NCBI GenBank assembly: GCA_022605955.1
Contig: JAKCOZ010000060.1
Span: 580,501-644,500 of the forward strand
Direction: 5' to 3'
Origin: Rallus limicola
Taxonomy: Eukaryota; Chordata; Aves; Gruiformes; Rallidae
DNA: 64,000 bases
The notes under the pieces are model-generated. The model worked only from the letters and a program-made list of their open reading frames with translations. It searched no databases and was not told the origin of the DNA. Below are positions 25,103 to 36,903 of the stretch, one piece after another; within the stretch, counting starts at the first letter, position 1, and every line of letters begins with the position of its first letter. A program made the translations under genes and the position numbers.

Positions 25103-27348
25103 CCCCCAGGTTTATTTTTTGAAAGAGTTCAGAGCCAGATCACATCATTGATGTCAAACTATAATACAATCAAACTCAAGAAGGAACTAAAAGCTTCCTT
25201 GTATGTCTGATCTGAAAGCCTTTTTGTGAATGATGAGTCAAGAAGAGATAATGAACACTTAGAGGTCTCTAAGGGGTTTTAATTTTTTTTTCCTTTTTTT
25301 TTTAAAGTGATATTATTGCAAAATACACCTGCATAATGCTGATCAGTGATCTCAGTGTCACAGCCACTAGCTGAGTAGGAATGGAGTTGGTTACTGGCAG
25401 CTAGGTCTGCGTGATGCGTGGAGCTGACGCCATGTCTGTGCCTGGTTGTACTCTGTGCCATGCAGATTCAGGCCAGGAAGCCAGTCCTCCACCTGATCTC
25501 CCACACAGAGTCCCACTGGACTGAGTCAGGGCTTGTGGAAAGCTCGTCTCAGCTGGAAGTTGGGTTTTTGTGACGCTAAAAAGAAGATCCGCTTTACCGC
25601 TGGATAAAACAGACATTTGATCAGGCTCCCAGATACAGGTGTCAAAATGATGCCTTGTCCTTGCTGCTGACAGGAAACTCCAGTGGAATGCAAAGCAACT
25701 TGGCATGGAGCAGCCTGAGTTTCAAAGACCATGAACATCATCAGCAGGCGTGTCTGAGCTAGTGGAAGCCCACATTTGCTTTCACGGATGAACCAGGGAT
25801 AAGCATAAAGGTTAAAGTGCTATTGTCCACAGGAGTATTAGAAGTCATATACAAAATACTTTTGATTTCCAAACATTATCACACAAAGGGAGATCTGATT
25901 CACTTATGTCCCTAGTTCTATGATTAGTCCCACCATAATCGAAACTGGGAGAAAATATGAGTACCAAGGTTTTATGTTTTCTTGTACTTTCTCACTAGCA
26001 TAAAATTCTCTTACTGAATCTACTATCCGTGGCTTCTTTTCAAAACTTGAAGGAGTAACAGTGCAAATGAGTAATAGATTATGAAAACAGGTTTCATTTT
26101 TGTGTTCTGGCTACCCAATCCCTGTCCTTGTATGAGGCTGACTGTTAGTTGTAGTTTTCTGCACACAGCTACACATTTATTCTTCAATACTATTCCAAAT
26201 TTCAATGTCATAAATCAAAGTTGGACTATTAGTTGCCTAATAGTAAAAATCTTCTTAAAATACTAAGTACCTTTCATTTTTGGTCCTTGAAGAATTAAGA
26301 TGACTGAGGACACAAATTTACACATCTAAAAGTTTGGATGTAGCCTTGAGAAATAAAATCTAAAAAGAAAACACAAAATAACCAGCCAAGTTCTACCACC
26401 ATTTGGGGTCAACTCAGAGAAGAAAACCTTCCCTCATAGGACACAGCATGGAAAACATGACTTCACTTCTAAACAAGAACTGCAGGATTTAATAAAGCAA
26501 TCTAATTTGGGTGGGTGTGTGTGTGTGTGTGTTAATTTCTCGTTTTCTATGTAAATAAATACATGCTGACCAGGGTACAGGATGGTGATGTCTGGGATGA
26601 TCCTCTTAATGGCAATGATAAGGTATCGATGTCCAGTCATGCCCACCATCACCCTATCCACAAGTTGCTGTAAAATGTACCTGAAAAACAAGAAAACCCA
26701 AGATATTCCCAGGTCATTTTCTGTAAACATGGTTTGCCTATAGCAATAGCACAGGTTTCAGGAATCAAAATACTAAATCAATATGAAAACCGCTGGGGAT
26801 GGTCACCACCTTTATCACCAGACATTTTGCAACCCGCCTCTCAACCCGTTTCTCCTGCATCTAAAGAGCACGAGAGTTATTGCAATGGAACAGGCAGGCA
26901 CATTTCAAAACAAATCCCTCTGCAGACTTTAATCTGAAGGAAAAGAGATTCGAAGTCTGTCGCCAGTTGTAGGAGATAATCTTGTAGGGTAGCAAGAAGA
27001 AAGTGCCTGAGCTGCAGATAAAAGACGAACTCCTGCCGCGGAACATTATACAAACGCTGGAGATGCTGGAGAGGAGCCAGGAGCTCCCTGGTGATGCAGG
27101 CTGGAGACATGAGGTACGCAGCCACGGTCCCGCCGAGCAGCAAAGGAAAAACAGTCACAGGATTCGATCAAGCGCAGCTACAGTAAATGCCAGTGGGGAC
27201 CTTTCATCTTCAGAGCTGTCAGAAAGCACGGCCGTTCGCGGAAAAGCTCTCGCCATGGTGAACCGTCCTTTGTTTACCAAGAGTAATGATGACTTAGAGG
27301 GGGACAAAGCACAGGGGAAGAGAAATAAGGGGACAATGGCTTCTTTTT

Positions 27349-27360
27349 TATATATATATA

Positions 27361-27400
<40 letters not shown>

Positions 27401-27403
27401 TAA
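27349..27403. repeat. (TA)n microsatellite
   Basis: TA dinucleotide tract interrupted by AAAA and by CACA. Translations give the Tyr/Ile frames on both strands. Confidence 0.95.
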
Positions 27404-27957
27404 ATCACCCGCTTTTAATAGGGACACTTAGCCCCCATGCAAAATAATCCCGCAGCCAAAGCTGACACACTGTGTCACTGTTCAGCTTGTTCTGCCATAA
27501 TTTACAGAAAGATGAAGAGATGCAAAACATAGCACAGTGAAGGAGACATTCATCGTTGTCTAATGCAGGTAAAAGAGGGGGAAAAAAAAAAGAATAAAGG
27601 GCATGTAAGAAATGTTTTCGGATAAAGAAATTCATAAGTGGTATAAATTGATCAGAAAAGAGAAGCAAATGGCAAAGAAATTGTGCTAGTAACCATTTAG
27701 GAGATACTCTGCACATATCACCTTGTGTACTCTCTGGAAATCTCAGCAGACTGCTAGTGTTCAGGCTTTGTGCCTCCAAATGAATCCAAAATAACAGTGA
27801 TTTTAGCCAAAACAAACAAACAAAAAAATATAGGTAAGGCTCAAGTTTGGGGATGGGATGGGTTTGGCTGTAGACAGGCAAGTTGGTGGCTGTGGGGAGA
27901 TGCTCTTCACACTTATCTGCCCAGAAAACAATGGTGACCTGATCTGTTTCAGATCTG

Positions 27958-28104
27958 GATGTGGTTGTGTCACCTTCCCTGGATGTGTTTAAAAAAAGGG
28001 TAGATGAGGTACTTCGGGATATGGATGAGCTTAGGATGGGAATGGTTGGACTTGGTGATCTTTAAAGGTCTTTTCCAACCTTGTGATTCTGCCATTCTGT
28101 GAAA
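27958..28104 (+). mobile_element. CR1 LINE 3' terminal fragment
   Basis: GTGTCACCTTCCCTGGATGT through GATGAGGTACTTCGGGATAT to TTTTCCAACCTTGTGATTCT. Nearly identical in layout to 22836-23013. Confidence 0.9.
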
Positions 28105-29156
28105 CAAACTCTTTATAAAACCCCTCCAAAACTAACAGCAGTGACAACAAGGAATTATGATGCCTGCCAAGGCGTGCACTCCTTTACCATCACAGTGCTT
28201 ACAAAGACCATGTGCCAAATTCAGGAACTGCACGAATCTTCATTATTCCACTTTTTATTACTACGCCAGTATCAATCAACGGTACCTGTGGGTCCAGAAA
28301 GTGCCTCAGCTCCACCAGAAAAGAAAAAAAAAAAGCATACTGAAGCAAAAAGATGCAATACTAAAATATGCATGAAGTATGCACAAACATGGTATGGGAA
28401 AGTTCCTGCATGAATTTTAAAATCACATTCATGTACGATACTGTAAAATCCATCCAGACTCAAACACCTCATTGTTTCGGGCCGTTGTGGGGTTTCTGTT
28501 GAAACCTATTAACTCCACTTGAGCACAAACAGCCATTCTCAGGGCAGTTCATTAAAATCCGCCCTTTCTTAAGCTCGAAGGGACTTCTGACTATTTAGTT
28601 CCCATGGGAAACACTAAAAAGAAGGAGAAAAAAAAAAAAAAAAAAAGAAGAAAAGAAAAAAAAAAAACAGAGAAAAATCATAGCATGTCACAACACTTAA
28701 TAATAGCTACAAATGGAGTAATTTTAAATAGTTTGCATTAACTTGATGGGATAAATATTCTGAGGTACTCAAGACCCTTAGGGAGAAGTGTCACAGGGAT
28801 AAGCCATAGTGTGAAATTGCTATTTGAGTGCTGAATACCAATTATTTGTGATTTACTGTAATTTACTTTTAAACCCAGGAGCTTACCCAAAAGCAGTTGG
28901 TGTATGTTTTAAATGATGCATCAAGGGCTTGAGATGTGAAATATCCAAGAACAGCAGCAGAAAGAGAAACGCCCTCAGACAATGTTCTAGTTATTTCCAA
29001 CTACCATATGAAAGAATATCATAGTGGAAATGTGAAGAGGGAAGGGCTGAGGGTGACACGCACGTGGGTTATTCTGCGCATGGGAAGCTGCAGTACTGCC
29101 AACCAGCACAACTAAATAACATGTTTTTGTGCAAGTTTGCTCTTGCAAATTGCTGA
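28105..29156. other. Gene-free intergenic block
   Basis: Unique DNA with an A-rich low-complexity stretch at 28621-28670. No gene supported. Confidence 0.6.
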
Positions 29157-29230
29157 AATCACAGAATCACAAGGGCTGGAAGAGACCTCAAGAGATCATG
29201 GGGTCCAACCGCCCTGTCAAAGTAGGTTCC
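29157..29230 (-). mobile_element. CR1 LINE 3' end, minus strand, very short
   Basis: ATCACAGAATCACAAGGGCT followed by GGAAGAGACCTCAAGAGATC and GGTCCAACC is the reverse complement of a CR1 3' end. Only the terminal ~70 bp remain. Confidence 0.85.
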
Positions 29231-30119
29231 TTAGGACATAAGGGAGCCCACACTGTCACAGGTACTAGAGGGGTGCTACATATGGGCAAGGAACTGGATT
29301 TTGTCCTTTTTAATAAGCTGGTAAATAGAGCCAGTCAGGAAAACTGCTCAGGGGTATATATACTTCCTCTTGGACGTGCTGAGGTCATTGCATCTCAGCA
29401 TTTCAACACCTTTCTCATGCTGGGAACCAACCATAGTTACTCCTCCAGCCAACTTCTTGACCAGGGAGATTCCCGTAGCTGTTTTGCCCAGTCTTTTGGA
29501 GAGCAGACATTGGTTCAGGGAAGGACTCAGAGCACCCAGATGCAGTCACTCAAAGTTTGATTATGTAGCCCAAGTTACCTGCCATAGGCACCCAACACCA
29601 TCAGCAGGTAGAAGCAGGAATCTCTCAGCAGGAAGGGATGTACTGCAGCTCCTGGACTTAAGACTGAGTTAAAACATATCTTTCTCCATTGACTTTAAAG
29701 GCAAGTCAATAGTTTGGCTGCTAATCACCTCACTGGTAGTTGGTTAAGTGATTTGAAGTTGGTGAGAGGAATCCAAAGCACAATCACACGTTTCCACAGT
29801 GGAGATGAGACCATCCAACTTTAAGAAAGCAGGATATGATTTAGAATCAGTGTACCAGCTATGTAACAGCCTACATTTGCCTGCACTTGGGGGAAGATGT
29901 GAGTAGTTTAAGGCTAAATCCACACTGTACTCCAAATGGAATCTTCTACCCATGGCAAGTCCAAACTTCTTCTGTCCATAAGTTGCAAGAGAACAAATCA
30001 TTGGTCAGACATGGGATTGTGGAAGGAACCAATGAGAAATTTTCAGAGCTCTGCTGTCCCAAACATGCTACAGGAACAGGATTTCAACAGCTGTCCCCAC
30101 CTGTCTTTTGAGCAATACC
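29231..30119. other. Gene-free intergenic block
   Basis: Unique DNA. The 143-codon plus frame at 29129-29560 starts inside the CR1 fragment and shows no domain. Treated as chance. Confidence 0.55.
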
Positions 30120-30250
30120 ACTGAAATTTCAAGGAGCGTCTGGATGGTGCTCTTAGTCATGTGGCTTCACCTTTGGTAGCCCTGTGCAGGGCAGGGATTT
30201 GGAATCAGTGATGCTTATGGGTCCCTTCCAACGGTGACTGTGAATCTCAC
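30120..30250 (+). mobile_element. Old CR1 LINE 3' fragment
   Basis: AAGGAGCGTCTGGATGGTGC, then GATGCTTATGGGTCCCTTCC, resembles a diverged CR1 terminus. The octamer tail has been lost. Confidence 0.6.
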
Positions 30251-30839
30251 CAGGTCATTTGCAGGATGGTCCAGGTAACATCCCTCACAGGTACAGTTCA
30301 AAGGCTATAATGCTGTATAACGCTTTTAATTCCCTCCTTACAAGCTGTCCTACTGGTTGTGGCCCCAAACCCTTTCTTAAGTCCAGGATGAGTTACCTCT
30401 TGCACAACTCTGTGCACTTGCATCCTCTTTGCAGCCAGTGAACTAATCAGTATTTTCTCAGATGCTGTTTGTCTGCATTGCAAAAGTAGGTACTTGCAGA
30501 AGTCACCTAACACAGACTTTGTGTTGTGAAAGAAGCACCTTTTACCTGATCCATACTATCAGAAGTACAAACCACCTGCAAAGCGATCTATTACACCTGC
30601 AACCTCCACACAGAAGACCCTGAGTGTCTCACAAATCCTTGCTTCTATACCTCATCACTATGTGTCTGAGTCTTCTTTGATTTTACAACATCACGTTTAC
30701 GACAAGTCAGATAAAATTGAGTGTCCTGTGAACTGATTTTAACTAGCCAGTGCTGGAAACTACAGTGATCTTGATTGAAGAACTTGACTTTAACAAGGTC
30801 AAAGAGCTTCATTCTGCATTTTTAAAGCAATGAAAAAAT
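30251..30839. other. Gene-free spacer
   Basis: No recognisable feature. Confidence 0.55.
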
Positions 30840-31345
30840 TTTAACTGAGGTTGAGGTGAACCAAGAGCTGGGTTGTCTTAACATGGTGGAGGGATGGGTT
30901 GATCAGGTTGCATCTGAAATATGGCATCAATACAAGACAGAGACCCATATATTGGAGACAGTCTGGAGTAGGGAGTGCCACAAAGACAGTGGGCTGGAGC
31001 ACAATGACCATGAATAAAAACCAAAGGAACTGGAGTTGTTTTGCCTGGATAAGATCAGGTTGGAGGCACATCTAGCTGCAGTCTTCCACAACCAAAAGCA
31101 AGGTCCAGAGAAAGATCCCTCTCAGAAGTACACAGAAAAAGGCCAAGAGGCAACAGCCACATGTTACAGCAGAAGGAATTCAGGTTGTACCTAAGGGAAA
31201 AAGCTCTTCCCTTTGTGAGTGGTTTAGCACTGCAAGAGGTTGCCCAGGGTGGATGTAGTAAAAGCTGGACACAGCCCTGGGCAACCTGGTCTACCGCTGA
31301 AGGTTAAAGGAGGTTGGACTCAATAGCTGCTAGTGGTCCCTTCCA
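30840..31345 (+). mobile_element. Old, highly diverged CR1 LINE fragment
   Basis: Recognisable blocks are GGAACTGGAGTTGTTTTGCC with TGGATAAGATCAGG (LFSLDK-like), GGCCAAGAGGCAACAGCCAC, GCAAGAGGTTGCCCAGGGTG and the end GGTTGGACTCAATAGCTGCT. It is clearly more decayed than the other copies. Confidence 0.75.
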
Positions 31346-32286
31346 AGGGAAAGTTTTTGCTGATTTTCTTTTCTTTTGATCATTATGTATTCGTTTAGCC
31401 TTTATTTCATGAAGCTAGCACTTTGTTTTACCTCGGGTCAGTTCCATTTCACAATTTTTTCCATCTCTTAGTAGTTTTTTGGCTAATTTGCAATGTACTT
31501 CCCTGCATTGCACAAACTTTGCTTCTCATCTGGCTTTGACTGACCATGCCTCTGGTATTTCCTCACATTCTGGAATGAGGGACAAAAAGCTCAGGTTTCA
31601 AGAGGAAAAATCTCCTTCCTCAGTGCACTCTTCTGCCGAAAACAGAGGAGTCTGCAGCCTCTCAGTTCACCAGAAGCTTTGTCTGGAAGAACAGACAGTA
31701 CTCCTTCAGATTCACAGCTGCCCATAACAAAATGCTCTTCTCAATATTACTCCCAGCCTATGTAACATTGAATAGCATATGAGACAGGGGTTTAGAATCA
31801 TTTTTTGTATAATTTTGAGTAGTTTTAATAGAAGTAGTAGTGGAGGAGAGATTTGGTAGAGCGTTTCCAACTTCCACTGCAACAGCATACAAGATGAGAA
31901 GTTAATCCTCTTCCCCACCAGATTAATTATGAAATGTCAAAAATGCATTTTAAAGTTTCATAAATTTTCCTAACTCTCTTTGCCTCTTAACCTGGAAACT
32001 TGAGCAGATTTTTAATCTAACTCTTTTGATTCAACCAATAGGCCAGCAGTTCAGTATTACACAATTTTCTTCAACATTTTCTGTCTTAGATTTTAGCAGG
32101 TACATTTTTCCCTATACAAATGACAACTCATACACATGCTGGAAATAAGGCTGTCTTCAATAGGTGAAAAAAACAGAAATATCTCTGCCATAGAATCCTA
32201 AAGTATGTATTTCTCACAACTTCAACACTTTTCTCCAACTTTTTCCCTTCATTTAAAAAGGAATTTTCTTTTAAAAGAATGAAATT
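31346..32286. other. Gene-free spacer
   Basis: Unique AT-rich sequence, nothing recognisable. Confidence 0.55.
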
Positions 32287-33147
32287 GGGAAGGGAAGGGA
32301 AGGGGAAGGGGAAGGGGAAGGGGAAGGGGAAGGGGAGGGGAGGGGAGGGGAGGGGAGGGGAGGGGAGGGGAGGGGAGGGGAGGGGAGGGGAGGGGAGGGA
32401 AGGGGAGGGGAGGGGAGGGAAGGGAAGGGAAGGGAAGGGAAGGGAAGGGAAGGGAAGGGAAGGGAAGGGAAGGGAAGGGAAGGGAAGGGAAGGGAAGGGA
32501 AGGGAAGGGAAGGGAAGGGAAGGGAAGGGAAGGGAAGGGAAGGGAAGGGAAGGGAAGGGAAGGGAAGGGAAGGGAAGGGAAGGGAAGGGAAGGGAAGGGA
32601 AGGGAAGGGAAGGGAAGGGAAGGGAAGGGAAGGGAAGGGAAGGGAAGGGAAGGGAAGGGAAGGGAAGGGAAGGGAAGGGAAGGGAAGGGAAGGGAAGGGA
32701 AGGGAAGGGAAGGGAAGGGAAGGGAAGGGAAGGGGAGGGGGAGGGAAGGGAAGGGAAGGGAAGGGAAGGGAAGGGAAGGGAAGGGAAGGGAAGGGAAGGG
32801 AAGGGAAGGGAAGGGAAGGGAAGGGAAGGGAAGGGAAGGGAAGGGAAGGGAAGGGAAGGGAAGGGAAGGGAAGGGAAGGGAAGGGAAGGGAAGGGAAGGG
32901 AAGGGAAGGGAAGGGAAGGGAAGGGAAGGGAAGGGAAGGGAAGGGAAGGGAAGGGAAGGGAAGGGAAGGGAAGGGAAGGGAAGGGAAGGGAAGGGAAGGG
33001 AAGGGAAGGGAAGGGAAGGGAAGGGAAGGGAAGGGAAGGGGGAGGGAAGGGAGGGGGAGGGGAAGGGGAAGGGGAAGGGGAAGGGGAAGGGGAAGGGGAA
33101 GGGGAAGGGGAAGGGGAAGAGGAAGGGGAAGGGGAAGGGGAAGAGAG
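32287..33147. repeat. 861-bp purine satellite based on GGGAA
   Basis: Organised in blocks: GGGGAA units (about 32300-32335), GGGGA units (32335-32415), a long homogeneous GGGAA array (32416-32730), a GGGGAGGGGG interruption (32731-32743), a second GGGAA array (32744-33038), then GGGGAA units (about 33058-33140). The plus strand is pure purine throughout. Frames of 309-357 codons across it are repeat translations. It directly abuts LTR-like sequence on its right. Confidence 0.97.
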
Positions 33148-33419
33148 ACCCTCCCAGAGACCCCTGCCCACGACCCTTACAAGGATCTGTGCAAGCGCCA
33201 AGGTCTGATAAGCTAATTAGCATGAGAAGCAAGAGTAGGCAGGTTCAGGTACTGACTATGTACAGGTGTTGATAGAATACTCATCATTTTATTGTATAAA
33301 TGTAAGATCGGTCGACTGCTTCGGCATGCACGCTTGTGGAGGAGAGACCCCCCGTGCATCTGCGCGCAATTAACAACCCTACTGTAGAACTTTCCAGTTA
33401 GAGAGTCGATTTCCCTACA
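33148..33419 (+). mobile_element. Endogenous retroviral LTR-like fragment (R/U5 end)
   Basis: A TATA-like TGTATAAAT at 33293-33301 is followed by a GC-rich leader, a diverged AATTAA-type polyadenylation region and a terminal TTTCCCTACA ending at 33419, as expected of the CA-terminating end of an LTR. The 5' half may lie within or be replaced by the purine satellite. No retroviral coding sequence is adjacent. Confidence 0.55.
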
Positions 33420-33540
33420 TCAGTTAATCTGTATAAATGTGAGAAATTTGGCTTGAAAAGGTGCACAGATTCGGAGGAGCAATCCCCTGTGTGCCCAGTG
33501 CTGCGACAAAGAATACCTGCTTCACAGTCACCAAGGATGG
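33420..33540 (+). mobile_element. Second LTR R/U5-like segment, tandem to the first
   Basis: TGTATAAATGTGAGA at 33430-33444 and the following GGTGCAC, GGAGGAG, CCCC and TGTGCCC blocks align with the segment starting at 33293. It then has CAAAGAATACCTGCTTCAC, typical of avian LTR R/U5 ends. A diverged relative of the neighbouring segment rather than a copy of it. Confidence 0.5.
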
Positions 33541-35233
33541 TGAGTTTAGATTCCAGTGCTTCCAGGGTTCAGCTACCACTTGGCTCCATATAGAAGCAAA
33601 TTTCTTATTTAGTTTTAATTAAATAATCTGCAATGTACACACAGAATTTAGACCTTTTTTGAGGTTGTACTTTCTCTGCAATTTTTAGCCACCGCCTTCT
33701 TGTTCTGCTTCCATTCCTAGTATCAGTTAATGAGGTTATGCCTGAAACTGCATTTGGCAAGGACCACAAGGCCTGGTAGACTCTACACTAACAGAAGCTG
33801 TTGAGAGTGGAGATTTAAGTTTCTGTACAGGCTAACTGGCTAGTTCACAACTGGCAATTAAAACCCATCGATCCAGACTCTCCAGGCCATACTGCTCTGC
33901 AACCCAAGCCACTAAAGGGGAAGATTAGTCTCACAGATATACTACCTACACGCTACCATACCTTTAGAAATTTTGGCCACAGGACAGTATCACACTGAAA
34001 GTGTATTTTGTAATACACTAGAAGTATTTTCTGTTCCTCTCAAAGAGGCTGAATTTTAACTTACAACATTAAGAAAAACCCTGCAGCTTCTGACACTTCA
34101 AAGAGCAAGTGGTAGAAGCTGGGCAGTCAGTAACTGGTTGGTGTTTAAACTCTAACCAGTAACACAGCAGTGTAACTCTGCAGCCAACAGGCAGGGGCTT
34201 TGCTCATTTGAAAATCATAAATGTTTAAAAATTATTTATAGCAGAATACTGGAAGATTAAAAACATTTTATTGAGAATAACTCTCAAGAGGATATACTGC
34301 TGTATTGAGATTCTGCTTACACCACACCCAAGTCTTCAAGCACCATCTAAAATGTTGCTTTCATTAAAAAAAGAAAGAAACCACCCAAAATGATGCCATG
34401 TTTTGTCACGACATGTACCAAATTTTTATAAAGCTTAATAGAAATTAGCTGCTCCGTAGCAGACCTCTCTGAGGGTGACTTGAGTTGGCATGTTTGCCAT
34501 CCCTGACCTCCAGCACGAGGACAGGAGCTTCCTTTGAGTGTTTGAACAGTACCTGCCTCAGAGACGTAGGAGGCATGACTGTCACGCAGTTGGCTGGCGC
34601 GTTCCCACATCCCCTCAAATCTGTAAGGAGAGAATAAAGAATTGCTGATTTTGTAAATAATTTAAATCTTTGGCTCTTTGTCTGGTCCTGTGGGGAACAG
34701 CACGTGTGTGTGCCTGGTATCAATATGACCTACCCTGTTCTACATAAAAGGAACCAGGACTCCAGCTCCTGGTAATTTGGGTGCCCTCTGCTGAACCTTC
34801 GCTGGTGGCACAGATGGTTCCTGAATACCAATGCCCATCTCACCCTTTGTTGTTGGTGAGGAGTGACATACCTGGCTCTGTAATCAAATGGATGAAGGGA
34901 CCAGGAACAGCTGACTGCAGTTGTTTCTTGCCCAAGGAAAAAAGGGGGGAAGAAAAAAAAAAAAACCCACCCAACCCTGAGCTCTTTTATGCAAGCTGGA
35001 TTCAGTTTCAGTACAGGAGTGGCTCTGTGAGCATCCCTGCCTGTGCAGAAAGGGTAACGTGTAAACTGAGGGTTTTATTTAGAAACTTCTGCTGTTCTGA
35101 CACATGGAGCAGTGGCTGGGGGAAGGATGAAAGTCAGGTGTGCAGGTGCACTGTGCCACATGGTCCTTCCAGCCTGCTGATGTCATAAACCATTCTCCTT
35201 CCCAGTCTAAACCAACAAGCCTTTTATCTCTGT

Positions 35234-35300
35234 AGAACCATGGAATGGTTAGGGTTGGAAGGGACCTTAAAAGCCATCAAGTTCCAACCCCCCTGCCTAT
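35234..35300 (-). mobile_element. CR1 LINE 3' end, minus strand, very short
   Basis: AGAACCATGGAATGGTTAGG then GTTGGAAGGGACCTTAAAAG and GTTCCAACCCCCC is the reverse complement of a CR1 terminus. Confidence 0.85.
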
Positions 35301-36484
35301 ATACTACCTGAGACTTTCTTGGAGTGGGAGCCAGACCTCTTTCCCTACATAGCTGTTTTGGACTGACTCATCTGGCCCAATGGGTCTTGAATTACCTCAT
35401 ACACAGGTGAAAACAAAAAGGAGCAATATACAACCCCCCATCTCACAGCAATGAGTAAATGGAACCTTATTCCTGCAAAGGGGAGAGCTGTGAGTCCTAG
35501 CACCTTTGGAGGGGACTGTGGTGGAGCCAAGTGAGTTGGGCTGCAAAAAGGCAATTAAACAGGTGGGAAAAAAATGCTAAAGCTGAGTAAAAGCAAAGAC
35601 TGAGCTCTGCTGGGCTTCCAAAACACATACACCAGATTCCAAAACACATAATACGAAATTCCAGAATAAATTTTAATTCATGCACTGTATCTGAATTCCT
35701 ACCCTTCCTTCCTTACTGCCTTAGTGCAGGCAGCTGAATATTTTAGAGATTCCGGGCCCTTCCCAGGAAGGTGATCTACTCTCCTGGGCTTCACGAAGGG
35801 CCCCCCTCACCATCCTGTATCAGAAGTTAAGTGCTGCAGCTCTCACTGCTGGGGCACTGCAGTAACTTTTTTGGATTTAGTCCAGAAACAGCATATGGTA
35901 AGATGAAGAGTGGCAGCAGATGTATAACGGGCAGACAGACTATAGAGCTGAAGCAGGAGGAAAGGGAAGAGATGAAGATGAAAAGTAAAGTTAAATAAAA
36001 CAGAGAAATACAGGGGTGGCAGAGGAGAAAAGTCGCACAGGAGATCCTGCTTCGGGAATAAACAGAGGGGAAAAGTGAAGGGGAAAAGCAGGAAGCAATC
36101 CTATAGCAGGGAAGATACCTAGAGACTGAAATGTGTCCCAGGGATAATCTAGAGAGAAAACACTACACCCTAAAAGAGGAAAGCAGGGAAGAAAACTGAT
36201 GTCAGCATTCATTGAAGGGAAAATCAGGCTGACAGGTGGATGAATTATTGAACTTTGTTGGCTGTGAAATAAAAATAACACACACCAAGACATGTATCCT
36301 TCTTCCACTCCCACGCCTAGACCAAGGCTCGCAGCCCTAAGCTGTATATGTACCAGATGAATCGCAGTCCCTTCCCCTAATGAGCTTTTGGTCTAATTAA
36401 CATGAAAGCAGCATAACTTGGAATAAAAGAGAACCGTGGTTAGCAATAAAATGGGATCTGTTTTTCCTGCCTTCTGTAGCATAA

Positions 36485-36508
36485 ACACACACACACACAC
36501 ACACACTC
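36485..36508. repeat. (CA)n microsatellite
   Basis: Twelve uninterrupted AC/CA dinucleotides. Confidence 0.95.
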
Positions 36509-36833
36509 TTTCATCACTGCCAATCTGCAGATTTAATGGCATTGCTACTGACTCTGCTATAGCCTCATCCCCTCAGCGAGACGTTTCTTGCCCCTTTCCT
36601 CCCTGAGCACCTGGAAACTGAGCAGTCAGCTGCAGCCCTTGTGCAAGGACCAGCTCGGCAAGGTCTTGTGGCTGGAGAAGAACGCCGCAGTTCCTTCCAC
36701 CTAAGAACTACCCCACCACACTTCCTGCTCGTAATTAAAGGGCAGCATTTTGAAATTTTCTGAGATGCAAAGAGCATCCTGCCCAAGCAAATGAAATACA
36801 GAACCTTAATTAGGCCAAGCAGCAACCTGATGC

Positions 36834-36903
36834 TTCAATTCCTCTTCCTCTTGTATGATAGTGCCTAACTTAGCACCATCATACAAGAGGAAGAGGAATT
36901 GAA
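36834..36903. repeat. Perfect inverted repeat, 26-bp arms, 18-nt loop
   Basis: Left arm 36834-36859 (starts TTCAATTCCTCTTCC) is the exact reverse complement of 36878-36903 (ends GAAGAGGAATTGAA). Within the loop GTGC (36861-36864) and GCAC (36873-36876) can pair as well. It could be a transcribed hairpin, a template-switch mutation or an assembly artefact. No repeat family is recognised. Confidence 0.95.

Larger units (their letters stand above)
23936..27957. other. Gene-free intergenic block with simple repeats
   Basis: About 4 kb of unique DNA. Simple repeats are TTTA units at 25066-25102, GT units at about 26515-26531 and TA units at 27349-27403. The minus-strand frame of 101 codons at 25401-25706 has no recognisable domain. 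No gene supported. Confidence 0.6.

Noticed and set aside
25401..25741. Minus-strand frames of 101 and 71 codons
   Set aside because: No recognisable domain; ordinary length for chance frames.
32128..33232. Frames of 309-357 codons (SLPFP or EGKGR repeats)
   Set aside because: Translations of the GGGAA satellite; a multiple-of-3 mismatch with the 5-bp unit only gives a 15-bp coding period without stops.
34783..34794. GCCCTCTGCTGA, reverse-strand CTCF-like
   Set aside because: One mismatch in a short core and no supporting context.
34620..34800. AATAAAGAATTGCTG segment followed by GGCTCTTTGTCTGGTCCTGT, LTR-like
   Set aside because: Looks like an R/U5 end, but I found no termini, target duplication or sister copy in the window.
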